Positions 10,641-22,500 of a DNA stretch of 64,000 bases are shown here, one piece after another. The number at the start of each line of letters is the position of its first letter. Position 1 is the first letter of the stretch. The position numbers and the translations under genes are program-made. The notes beneath the pieces were generated by a model. It was not told the origin of the DNA and searched no databases. It saw only the letters and a program-made list of their open reading frames with translations. Origin of the DNA: Branchiostoma floridae (Eukaryota; Chordata; Leptocardii; Amphioxiformes; Branchiostomatidae); contig NC_049980.1 in the NCBI RefSeq assembly GCF_000003815.2, forward strand, positions 33,323,316 to 33,387,315. Reading direction: 5' to 3'.

Positions 10641-11013
10641 CCAGCTCTACATGAGAACCACCAGGACAATGTGACCATTTTGATGATTTTTCCCATTCAC
10701 ACTAAGAATCCTGTCTATAGTTAACGCTAGTTCACCTTTATCCATTGGGTAACCTATATCCGTTGCTTTGAAAAATTTGGCATTTGGGGATGTCACGTCG
10801 ACGGACGTTGGTTTCAAATTGCAATATTTTCAGTAAATTGCAGTCTCAAACTACCAGCTGTCTGCTTGATGTGCCTAAATACCCTGATATGAAAAACAAT
10901 GGGTATAGGTTACCCTGCGGATAAAGGTGAACTAGCGTTACATGTACCTTTTGTCCACATAGACCAGATTTAATGTTTGCTGCATCAGTGGCCTTTCTGG
11001 GCAGGTTTGACTG
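10620..11013. mobile_element. CAGTCAAACCTG MITE with nested insertion
   Basis: Left CAGTCAAACCTGTA, right GGCAGGTTTGACTG. It is split by a second element at 10722-10940. Related copies are at 35041-35206, 43972-44145 and 57459-57766, with a partial one at about 50215-50410. Confidence 0.8.
10722..10940. mobile_element. Nested MITE (TAACGCTAGTTCACC ends)
   Basis: Left TAACGCTAGTTCACCTTTAT and right ATAAAGGTGAACTAGCGTTA are perfect inverted repeats, extended inward by GGGTAACCTATA. The element sits inside the CAGTCAAACCTG MITE, so it inserted later. Confidence 0.82.
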
Positions 11014-11032
11014 TACAAGCATCAACACTGTC

Positions 11033-11038
11033 TTTATT
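11033..11038 (-). promoter_or_regulatory. Candidate poly(A) signal AATAAA for endophilin
   Basis: TTTATT on the + strand, hence AATAAA on the transcript strand, followed by AGTGTTGATGCTTGT. It is about 2.3 kb after the stop. A MITE begins immediately beyond. Alternative signals were not excluded. Confidence 0.35.
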
Positions 11039-12985
11039 CAATAACTTCAGTCCCAGAGGATCCTACAGTTGGTTGGAGCAAAGGGAAGTAATATGATCCC
11101 AAGTACACCACAATAATTAGTATCTATTGTACACCTGTTCCCAACAAGATGCAGAACAATTACTACAGGTGAGGTTGAGACACAGATGGTAGAATTGCTT
11201 GTCGTGGACCCGTAACAGCACAATCACATGGATAATTCAACCTAAACAATAATAACAATTGGAATTGTAAAGCTGGACTTTAGTTCAAGCAGTGTGGAAT
11301 TTTTTCTACTTCACTGGTGCACTGAAACTCCAGTGGTCCCAAAACACGAATCATGTCATGTCATTCATTCATCAACTTGCAGCTAGGTGAAATTTCTGTC
11401 TTAAAACTTTTTTTCTATTGCTCTACATACAAACTAACCTCTTTTTTACCAATTCTTTTTCATATTACCAGTCAGGTTCCAAAGGAGTATAATTATAGGA
11501 CATCTGTATTTTTGTGAACGTTAGTCCATCTATGTAACACATTCTTACTACCATATTTTTGTTCAAACAGCACAAGCAACTTGTTATACCTTTTCTCTGT
11601 CCATAAAATAGTCAACTTCATCTTTTCCAAAATTTTTGATCAAGTTCATCAACCTTGTTTTCTACCTACTCTGACCAAGCTGGCAAGGTATGCACTGTCT
11701 CAACTACATGAAACATATCTTCTTCACTACTGAGATGTTTCTCTCTAGTTACATCAAAAAGCAAAAAAATGCTCTATTGTACACAGAAATGTACATTACC
11801 ACAGCAGACACTCTGTAACACATCATATGTACATGGTACTGCTTAAAAATAATAAGGCTGTTCACAGAACCAAGTGAGCATGCACAGCAAGATGCACTGT
11901 GGGTATAAAATGTCAAAGTTGAATTCCCCTAAGACAAAAACAAGACATGTATCTGGACATGTATCAAACACTATCTGGACAAGAAGTGTTTACAAGTTAG
12001 GGGTGTTCACCTTTGACATATTACCCACAATGCTTCTTGCTGCACATGAGCAGTTTGAACTATGAACAGGCTTATAGGACAAATCCCTGACCTGCCATCG
12101 CAGTGTAGGAATAACTTAACGGAAACAGAAACGTTCCACTGCCAAGTTACAGGTGCCACAAAATGTTTAGAGGTTCATCTCCAAATGTGACACCTAAAAT
12201 TAGCCTCGAACCCAGTCTTGCTAGCTTCAGTATTCTTTTAACAGTTGCTGCCTCCTCAAGAAGACTGGATTTCAGGCTAAACTACTATCACCTGACACAG
12301 TTATAGTTATAGTCATTAAAACAAACTTAAGAACATGAAGTTTACGACGTTTCACCAGACTGCCTCATAGATGTTTTTTTTCTATATATGAACATGCATA
12401 AGGTACAACACTAGACTAGGACTGGCAGACTGCTTCATATGTAAACAAGGAAGATTCATTTCAGTGATATCACCACACATTTTGGGGCAAAAGTTCTAGT
12501 TCCCTATAGCCACATGAGAATAAATTTTTACTCGGACAAGGTAAACATGTCTACTTTCTTATTGGTTGTTTGAGGTGAAGTTAATAACTCTAAACTATTA
12601 CAATATCATCTTTCATTTTTCTACTTTCTGAGAGAAGCCCTTACTGTGAAGCAAATGCCATACTCTTCCAACCTTCTAAGACTAAAGAGACTGGTGCCAT
12701 TCACAAAATACTGTGTATCACTGACACAAATCTTCCTTGTCATACCTTCAAAATGATATTTTCTAGGTACATGTACTTCTTTGAAAAGCATCTGCAGTTA
12801 TAACGTTAATGTTCCAAAGTCATGCCCAAAGATCATAATAAATGTACCTAAGAAGTTTTTCTAGGGCTTCCTAAGGGTTTATGGATAGCAGATGTTGGCC
12901 AGGAGAGTCAGTCTGCAGTATGGGTAACATTCCCCCTTGTGTTGGCAAATAAAACCCCATGGCAGCCACACTCCCCTGGCAAATA

Positions 12986-13194
12986 GAGTCATTTCCAGAT
13001 GGGGTGGCCATCTTGGTTTTTCCAGGGTCATCCGGCTTATTTCAAGTTAGAGTGGTAGAACTTACCACTGAAGATGACCCACCTAGACTCTAATACACTT
13101 TCAACAAGGGACTCTCCTAAACAACCTCGTTTTGATGCATAACCCCAGACGACCTTGGGAAATCCAAGATGGCCGCCCCATCTGGAAATGACTC
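12986..13194. mobile_element. TA-flanked MITE in endophilin 3'UTR
   Basis: Ends GAGTCATTTCCAGATGGGG and its complement CCCCATCTGGAAATGACTC, then GGCCATCTTGG, flanked by TA on both sides. 209 bases, no coding capacity. If the 3'UTR is called correctly, every mature message carries it. Confidence 0.85.
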
Positions 13195-13297
13195 TATTAT
13201 TCTCCCAGTTTGGTCAAACGTTACTAATTCTTCAGCCAGCCTAATCAGTCTAGTGGAGATGATGTAAGAAGTCGTGACAGACGCTGGGTGCTCGACT

Positions 13298-13512
13298 TTA
13301 CAGCAGGGGGACGACCACCTCGACGTAGTTGACTGGGAAGAAGCCGGACTGTCCCTTCACGGTGCCCTCGAACCAGTTCTCGTCGATTCTGTTTGTAAGC
13401 GTGATGAGGTCTCCCTCCTGGAAGCCGAGCTCTCCCTCGTTCTCGGGATCGAAGTCGTACAGCGCCTTGCAGCATGGCTGCTGGGGGGGCTGGTGCTGGT
13501 GCGAGGGGGAAT
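13298..13512 (-). CDS. SH3GL: Endophilin exon 11: SH3 domain and stop
   Basis: Acceptor CGCTTGCCCAG. Starts [15 protein letters not shown], then the SH3 domain: [39 protein letters not shown] and [20 protein letters not shown]. The ligand-binding signatures ALYDF, the ENEGEL RT loop, the NW Trp, and FFPVNYV are intact. CAG repeats near 13479-13500 offer alternative in-frame acceptors only if phase changed; the first AG fits the frame left by exon 10. Confidence 0.96.
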
Positions 13513-16500
13513 CTGGGCAAGCGAGAGGGGACGGTTAGGAGCGCTGGCACGGACGCACGGCAGAGACAACTGCAGTGCCTTCTGTCAATACACTGTGATA
13601 ATAAATCATCGCTCAGAAATAGACAAGTTTGTCCTAGCTTAAGGTGCTGAGTACATGACTTTTGCAAGACTGACTTGCCTCAAATTGCACTATTTTTCAT
13701 CCAGATAATATGGATTATATTTGACAGCTGCAGTTTAGAGTTTAGAGAGCTACAGTGTTTTCTGTCAAAAGTTTGTCTCCACTTCAGAGACACTGTCAGA
13801 GTGCTTGAAAAAAATATAATATAATATAATTTCATACAATTTCACAGAAATTCTTAATTTGGTTGGAAAACATATTTTACCAGAATCATTCCAACCATGA
13901 GCCGGAAACCCTGAAAAAAACTCAAATAAAACCAATGCAGAAATAAACCGGTCCATTGTGCTAAGACAAATCTGTCCAATTTCTGAGGCTTATACATCAA
14001 GTACAGTACACTGAAGCTGACATACATGTAACTATGGTCTTCCCAAACAACATAAGTTTTTATGTCCTTCGCAGTAGAGGGATGTGAGAGATTTGCTGAC
14101 ACAAAATCCTCTACTGTTTTCATCTTAATACTCATTTTACAAAATTTGTATCTTATACTGTCCTTTTATCTTTGCTCATGAGTAATGAACAGATATGTGC
14201 TTATCCGTGAATAGTTTCTGCAGGTTAGTAAATCACTTGAGAACAAAGTTTTTTACACACAACAAGAACATTATTTCCTGCTGATGTTTCGGTGATGTTT
14301 GTCACCTTCCTCAGGGTAATACTGACCGGTTTCCCTACACACTGCAGCTAGGTGTCGCTGCTGCAGTACTACACACTGCAGCTAGGTTTCGCTGATGCAG
14401 TACTTCACGCGGCAGCTAGGTGTCGCTACTGCAGCGTGAAACATGCAGTCTCAAACATGATGAGTTTAGGACAAAGTCCCAACCCATATAAACACCTAGC
14501 TGCAGTGTGAAGTAGAACCTGTCAGTATTGCCCTGAAGAAGGTGACAGGCAGTCACAGAAATATCGGCAGGTGATTATGTACTAGTTGTGTATAAAGAAC
14601 TCTGTTTATATCCAGGTATGTTGCGGTCAGTCTGAACACTATGTACCAATACCAGATAATTCCATCCAGCGATGAGGCTGCTGGTTGATTTACATTTGTA
14701 CCTTGCAACCAGCAAAATTTGAGAGAATAAGATCAAGTGGAATTCGAAGTTCAAAGAAGGACACTAGTGTGTTGTTAGTCGAAGACCATAAATGTTACAT
14801 GTACATTGTATTTTTTTTTGCCTACTAACGTATGGTGTTTCTCCCAGGGCTTGTGAAGTATAGAGATATATGTATAATTTAGACTATAAGGAAGAAGAAA
14901 AAAAGGGGTAGAAGTAAAGGATGACCAGTTGACTACACACTGGGGATGCTACAGCAACTGAAACAAAGATGGTAATATAGATCGGTTACTGAACCCTACA
15001 AGTAGACTAAAGGAAGAAAACCGGAGTGAGATTCAGGAGTAAAATAAATGCAAACCAAAAAAGGTGGTATATCACTCAGGAAGATCTAAACATACACTGC
15101 ACTTCCATGCATAGCCTCTACCAGTAGAAATTGGCCAAATAGATAAATAACAAATGCAGAGAAGTCAGCTGGCCAAAACCTACAGTTGGTGACTGTAGGG
15201 AGTTATGTGTGAATGTAGTTTGGGGCCAGCCAACTCATCTGGTGTGTTATCTGTCTCTTTAAGGCCAATTTTTACTATATTTCAGCAACATGTGGAGCCT
15301 GATGCAGGCTACTCCATGCATACACATCATCACATCCAGGGAAGGTATGTGTCACATTCATTAACACTATAACAGGTTGATGAAGATACAAAATCCTAAA
15401 ACATCGAAAAGAACTACTGGAGCAAGTCAGCAGAGACAACTAGAAAATATAGCCTCCTTAGCAGGATTATGAGCTGGGATTTTTGACACAAACTTTGGGT
15501 CATTCCAACCTGAGAAGGGTCAGAGGACTAACCAAAAGCTTGTTGGTAGGCACTTGTTTATTATGTATGAACATGACGTATAAAAATTTTTATATATATT
15601 TATAAATATAATGACATATATTCTGTCTACAGCTGAATTTTGCATTTTGAATGCAGGACAGTCACAAGAATGCCCTCAGTTATTCAATTGTACGAAGATC
15701 GAATATGACCAGGAACTAAGGAGGCTACAGAAAACCCTGCCTCGACAACGCACTACAGACTACACATTCCCCACAGTAATGGACTACTCTACTGGCTGGT
15801 CTACTTCTACCATTTATGACACAGATGCACAGGACAGAGGGAGCTGTTCATGTGGGACTGGCATGGGGACACTGGATGGCAAGTGCATGGAGGAGAAGCT
15901 GATTTCTGTCTCATAAAAGGTTGGAAATAGTCACCTTTTTTATGTGTATCAGCATGCTCCTTCACTTTTTTAGTACGTTTTAGTACGCTCTATCCACACA
16001 ATAATGTTTAGTGGCATAGTTGATCAGGGATTGGGGTTAAATATGCTTTTTCGGAACCCAAGCTGCCCTTGGTGTGCCAATTTTTTACCATCAATAATGA
16101 TACTGTCATACATTTGTGATTGAATTTTTGCTTTGGACATGTTTTGGTCTCTTGTTTCTTGACCCCAAGAAAGTTATGAATTGCTCAAATTTGGTATCAA
16201 CAGGTCAATGTTATGGTGACAACCATTTATGAGACAGACACACGTGGAGGAGAAACCAGTGTACAAGATGCAGAGAGTGCTGAAGCCATGTGCCTCCACA
16301 CTTGAAGGTGTGGAAGTCATACACTTGGTAGGTTTTCATCCAGTTCACTTTTCCCAACATACATGTATCACAATTTGAAGTCCTACACTCCAAGCAGATC
16401 TAAGGACCGCTCTCAATTTCTGGTTTATGATATGCCAAAAATTTTTTATAGTTTAATTTTTATCTTTAATTTTCTTGTACAATACTTTTTAACTGATAAA

Positions 16501-19500
16501 CTTTTCCTTCATCAAGGAGAAGGTAAACGTCAGTAAAAACGATAACACCTAGCCAAAAAAATGCACCTTAGAATGTTTTTTGGAGAGGGGAAAAGAATCC
16601 CTACGTAAAGAATGAGTTTTTCATTACCATAATCTGAAATGCAACATTAATTTCCTAGGCCACTATACATTTTCACGCCACCAATCTTCAGGTAAACTAA
16701 TAAAGACACTGGCTGCAAATTGTACAATTTTTCAGACACATGACGGTGTGAGGTCCATCATTGGCATACCCTGGGAAACCAAACTCAAAGAAGCGGCGCA
16801 AAAGAGAGTTACCGATAACTCTCAACTACACACCGCCCCACTACCAGCTGGCCCCACTTAATGCCGGCCCAGGGCCTGACTATCGCTTGCTTCTCCGTGA
16901 GAGGCAAGCGATAGTTGAAGCCAGCTGGATTGTCAGGCAGGCAGGTGGGTGTTCCGGGGGTGCGTGTGGCAGGGATCGGTAAATCTTGCGCGCGGATCTC
17001 AGGAGTCTGCGTTTTCCCAGGGTATCATTGTCACAGCACAGAAGCGTGCAAACGGTGAGAGAAAACAACACAGACACATGACGGTGTGAGTGAGTTCCAT
17101 CATCACCATGACGATGACACGGCACGGAAGCGTGCGGAAGGTCTACATACGTGGGCGCTGCCTGGGCGGAGTGGGCGGAGCCAGGTGCCCCTCGAAAGTG
17201 GAGAAGTCCTGGATGGGGAAGTCGGAGGGGGTGGCCACGGGGGAGTGGAAGGGGGAGTTACTCGGGGAGGCACGTGGGGAGTGCCGGGGGGAGGCGTGGG
17301 GGGAGGCGTACGGGGAATGGAAGGGGGAGTGGCTAGGGGAGCGGGGGGAGTGGCGGGATCCTAGCAGGCATGAAAGAGAAGAGGCAAGTCCGCTATTAGT
17401 ACGTGTGTGAGGACAGCAGTCGCAATGAGGTGGTGACTGGAGGAGTTTTTATCTGGTGGTACGTACAACAGTTCACAGACTGATGTGGTGTTGTTGTTGT
17501 GTCGTTGGTACATACAGTACATGTAGTAGTGGGTTACACACTTCTAGTGGCATGGATCCTAAGAAACAGTACCCTGTCGATCCGTGAAGAATTTCATCAG
17601 GATGGCTAATCGCTAAAAAACAAAGTAGCCATTCACATGGAAAATTTCTGGTCGTACGACAATGTCATTATGACATACCACACAGTTTTTGCTTGTGTGA
17701 ATCCACCCACAAATTTTCCTTGTGTGACTTGGGCCAGCCAAAGTACACAACCTGTACATTAATCACCTGCTGGCATTTCAGTGCACGACTGTCGCAAAAA
17801 TGGCCGCTACAGTCTGCAGTTGTACAATCAAAATGCAAATTGGACTGGGTCCAAAAATTGGATTACATCCTCTGTAGTAGCTGCTGGCTGAATCTTTCCA
17901 CTCCCTGGTTAGCAAGCAAAAAATAGAACCATCAGTTACTACAGAGGATGGTACTCAGTGTACCCAAGTCTTGCTGATACATGATTGTGCATTGTACAAG
18001 TATATACATATATATCCACAGTTCACAGGGTACTGTCTCCTGTTGCCATACATGTATGTATTGTCTATTAATGCTGTGGAGAGGCGACACAATGCAGGGT
18101 TAGCATAGCTGCTACATGTACACATGTCTCTCCATAGTCCACCACAGGGCTAGACTGTGCTCGGGTCTTTTCCTCTGTTTCCCATACACCTGTCAATGCT
18201 AACACTGGAGGAGGGGGGTCCTGAATTCTAAACCAGAATGGCAGATTTGTTTGTGCCTTTAACCAGCCTGGTGTCTTGGCCAATAAGCTGATTCACTGTT
18301 TGGACTGCACATGCACGAGGTTAAAGGTGAACTTGTGAACAGTTCTTGTATGAACCATGCTTGATACCATGCCTAGTTTTTTTTTCTTCAATTTTCAACT
18401 TTGACTAGTTACTAACAACATTGCACATTATTTGTTTTGAAAATTTTATACCTACCATAATCTGCCTTTGACTCTATGAAAAGATTTAACCCAAAAACTG
18501 TCCCATATGAAATAGAGCTTAACTCAAGTATAGCAGTTACATTTTTGTACCATTTCTCGATTCTGTATCCTGGAAGTCAGTCTTGTTAGCTTTAGCCTTG
18601 GTTCAATGCTTCCAATGAGCAGAATCGAAAAACACCATTTTATACAGTCCAACACTATTTGCACCCCCACCCCCAACAGGATGCACATTGACAGGTGTAT
18701 AAAATCCAAAGTCACACAGCACGGACTAGCAAAGGTGGCCGAGTCTATGGCTTGGGGCAGCGTTCACGTCACCACAGAACGAGCTGGGGTGTGATCGCTA
18801 CAGGGTTAGGGTTAGCCAGTGTGTGCGTGGGTCGGAGCTAATTCCCTATCACCACAGACCAGGCTGTGGCGTGGGTTAGGGTTAGCCTGTGTCTGCGTGG
18901 GTCGGAGCTAATTCCCTATCACCACAGACCAGGCTGTGGCGTGGGTTAGGGTTAGCCTGTGTGTGCGTAGGTCGGAGCTAATTCCCTCCTGATCATGATA
19001 CCTGCAATGGTGTCCACCAGGAGGTCCCCTGATTCTGTTTCATCTGTTTCCACGTACCAAGTCGTACGTTCTGCAAGGAAGCACGATCCAATCGAAAACT
19101 GTTTTCTTTCGGTTTTCATCAATGGCTACTTGTATCGGTATATACCTTACAACCCATTGAGGTTTGCAAGAGTTTTTGTTGCAAGATTTGTTAAAGGTCT
19201 ACTACGCAATTATTTGTGCTCAAATTTGAAATATTCTAGAACTAAGAAATCTCAGATTCACTACTACTTTTTGACACTTTTTGACACTTTTGTGTCATTA
19301 TTTCACGTTTGAAACGTAGAGAATTAGCCTACAAACATTTCGTCCTACGCGCGCTGTAACTTGTTGACCCCCCTAGTTAGGCACTGGTGAGAATTCAAAC
19401 AAGAATCAATCATCAACGGTTATTGGTCGGGAATCTCCGGTGAGTTCCGAGTGCGTGCGAAAGGTCACGGTGAACCACGTGACCAATCTCCGGGTAGGCT

Positions 19501-22500
19501 CGGGCAGACTCGGGACTACTCGGATTTCGTCAGTGAAGAAACACAATGGCTGAAACCCAGCGCGGGCGTGCAGATTCCCAGGTTTTCAAACGCGCTCGCA
19601 CGGGGAAAATATGACTCCTGACATGCCTTGAATAGTGTTCCGTAACGTGGTAGGCTTGATTCAACTAACTATGTAAAGAAATGGCCGGAAAATGGATTTT
19701 TTGTTTTCAGTTTGAAGCGCAAATAATTGCGTAGTAGACCTTTAAGGAAAAAACAGGATGGATTGTAAGAGAGGTCTGTCTGAAAAATATCTGCATTTTC
19801 CTTTACATAAATTTTACAATGAAATTGAGGAAAAAACTGAAACAAACACATAAAAAGCAAAAGAAACAAAATCTTTGTTTAAAAGTTCATCTGTGTTGTT
19901 AGAAATCATTCTAAAGCAATGTTGAACTGTAATTTTCAACACAAAAATTTGACATTTTCAACTGATAAACTCCAGTCTCTATCAAGGAATACATCTTTCA
20001 ATCTAATTCTTGTGTTTGAAATTACAGTTTAACTTTATTTTCTGTGACTCCTACCATCACAGATGAACTTTCAAGACATATTTTTGACAGTCAACCTCCA
20101 GTCTTTGTTGAACAGTTTGAGTCATACTTTTTGTTGGACAATATAACTTTGCTTCAAAAATTTGATCTGCTGAACAAGAAAAATAATGAGGAACCCCATG
20201 CAACCCTTCCTGGTCCATCTCTTGTAAATGTATAAAACATCATGCAACAAAAAGTCTTCACACACATAGCAGACAAGTTGTCCCTCCCAACCTTATAACA
20301 GCAACACATTGTGCAGGGAGGATTGGTGCAAAGACAGGATTTTGTACAATTTCATCTCTGAAAGATTTTTTAAAATACCGTAACCCTTTTCTAGATGCAC
20401 ACTCTAAAATTTCGTCATCACCCGCATATGATTGATATCCTTTCCACAAATTAATTGCTTGATCATTTTTGGTGCTTGATCATTTTTGGTGCTTGATCAT
20501 TTTTGGTGCTTCCATAGAGGTTAGGTGAGAAAGAACATACAAGTGCTGTGCAACGTACAGGTAGTTTCACAGAGAGAGGACTGATTCAAATTGTGGGACA
20601 GTTTACATATCCAAAATGATGCACCGGTGACAGAACCTCTGCATCGAGCCTCCCTAAATCTATTTTGATGTACCTTAACCGGTATAAGCAGCAACCAACA
20701 TAAGGTATCACAAACAATACACCCAATATACCACTTCAATACACCCAACATACACCAGCAACATGTCAATATCTATGTAAGGGTAGAGATTGTGATCTGG
20801 TATATCAGCATTTCTACAGATTATAAGAGATTGCAATCAGGATCTCTGCCATCGCAATTGACGATTTTGCCAGTAGAGATGCCAATCAAAGTCTCTGTCG
20901 ACAGACTCTGGTTGCAATTTCTAACGGTAGAATTGCCAATTCTTCCAGATCACAATGTCTACCCTGACATCTATCTAATAATAGTATACAAAAATTGATG
21001 GAACAACTCTATCGAGATAAATACATGTACAAGATAATTACACTTTTCATTGTAAGCTACATTCCAGTAGAAGACAGAGGAATGTAAAACAGATAGTGCA
21101 CTCCATAACCAGCATGACATGATGACAAAGAGGCTAGTGTCCTCTTCGTCACCTGCACTTTGTCCACAATGCAGTGCAAAAGTCTTGACTTACATACCCC
21201 AAAAGGTTTCACCACTATATATCTGTTTCTTACGCCACACCAATTCAATCTGTGTTCGTTGTTGGAATTATTTTGAGAGAAATGCTTCACTTGAAAAATA
21301 ATGAAATATGATGACCAGGTTTATGCCTTAATGCAGTTATATTCAAGTTGTTCTCCCTGCCCACTGCTTTTATAATGTCCAGTTGCTATATTTTGTCTGT
21401 AAACCAACCAACCAAATGAACCAGTGTGGTCGTAGATAATATTACCCTTACATTAACTATAAACTAGACATTTCTTTCATTGTTATCTTACCATATGTGA
21501 GTGTTCCCTTACCATTAGCCTTCATACATGTATGAGGTTTCAAAGAAAAGAATATAAAAAAGCCATGCAAGCATCAAGAAAAGTTAAGGCCCCCTTTCCA
21601 CTAGAGGGCAATTGCGCTGCACTCTCACTGCGACCTAAACAGAATATGTGTAACCTTTGCTTTCACACGGGATATATCATTATGATACAAAACTTAAAAG
21701 TGTGACTGAAAAGACAACAAAACAAACAAAGCGTAAAAAGATTCATTTCTTTTCTATACAATTCGTTGAGCGATATGTCAAGTTTGAGGTCACAGAGAGA
21801 GCGCAGCAAGAGTGCTGTCCTAGTGAAAAGGGGGTTTTACTAATCTCCATGCAGATCCTACAATGGCATAAGATAGTACCAAACTGGCCAGGAGATAGTC
21901 AGCCAAGAGGTGTCCATTTGCCACTCCTAAGCCAGCTTCACTCCTCTGCCAGCTTTTGATACTATCTTCTTATGCTACCGTAGGATCTGCTTGGAGATTA
22001 GGTTTTACAAGCAGAGTGTTCTCTGTAGCTACCCACCCTTGGCAGAGATGGAGGCATAAGCCGGGGGCGCGTCTGTAGAGTCTGTTCCGTTGTAGTGGTC
22101 CAGGAGGTCCTCCGTGACCTTCTTGGGGTGGTGGTGGGCGCGAGGTCTGCTCGAGGCGTCATCAACTCTGGGGGGGGGGGGGTGTGTTGTGGTGGGGGGG
22201 GGACAAAAACAAGTTATATTTAGAAAGAGTTATAGAGAGAGAACTTTATTGCACGACATTTGTACATGGTACAATGTATGGCAATGGCTATTACACAAAG
22301 TACAAAATAGAAAATAGGTGTATAGAATAAGACGTAACATCCTAATTAACAGAACATAACAAGTGGGGATAGCACAAGTCTTTGATATAGTGTTACAGTC
22401 GAGTTGGGCTAATCATGAGTTTCAGTATTCTTTCTAATAGCACAGCAGTCTTTGATATATTTCCCTATCTTTGCATTATGGGAGTTGTGACATCTAAAGA

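Larger units (their letters stand above)
11033..13297 (-). other. Probable endophilin 3' UTR
   Basis: AT-rich sequence after the stop, without a convincing coding frame. It contains a 209-base inverted-repeat element at 12986-13194, only about 100 bases after the stop. The distal end is set by a candidate signal at 11033-11038. Extent is inferred. Confidence 0.45.
13513..17150 (-). other. Endophilin intron 10, remaining sequence
   Basis: AT-rich, with the repeats listed separately, a possible nested coding remnant at 15611-16290 and a small MITE at 16769-17022. Nothing else supported. Confidence 0.45.
17361..22036 (-). other. Endophilin intron 9, remaining sequence
   Basis: Besides the listed elements it holds an ACCAACACAGATGAA-type inverted repeat at about 19880-20070 and a 17-base tandem (TTGATCATTTTTGGTGC x3) at about 20458-20511. 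The rest shows nothing I can support. Confidence 0.45.

Noticed and set aside
13274-13642. 122-codon + strand frame over the SH3 exon
   Set aside because: Antisense shadow of the endophilin SH3 exon; the - strand frame carries the conserved domain.
16761-16982. 73-codon frame starting [16 protein letters not shown]
   Set aside because: Lies within a TA-flanked MITE with palindromic sequence; no motif or splice support.
17086-17410. Gly-rich + strand frames of about 100 codons
   Set aside because: Antisense of the Ser-Pro linker exon; the - strand frame joins in phase with both neighbours.
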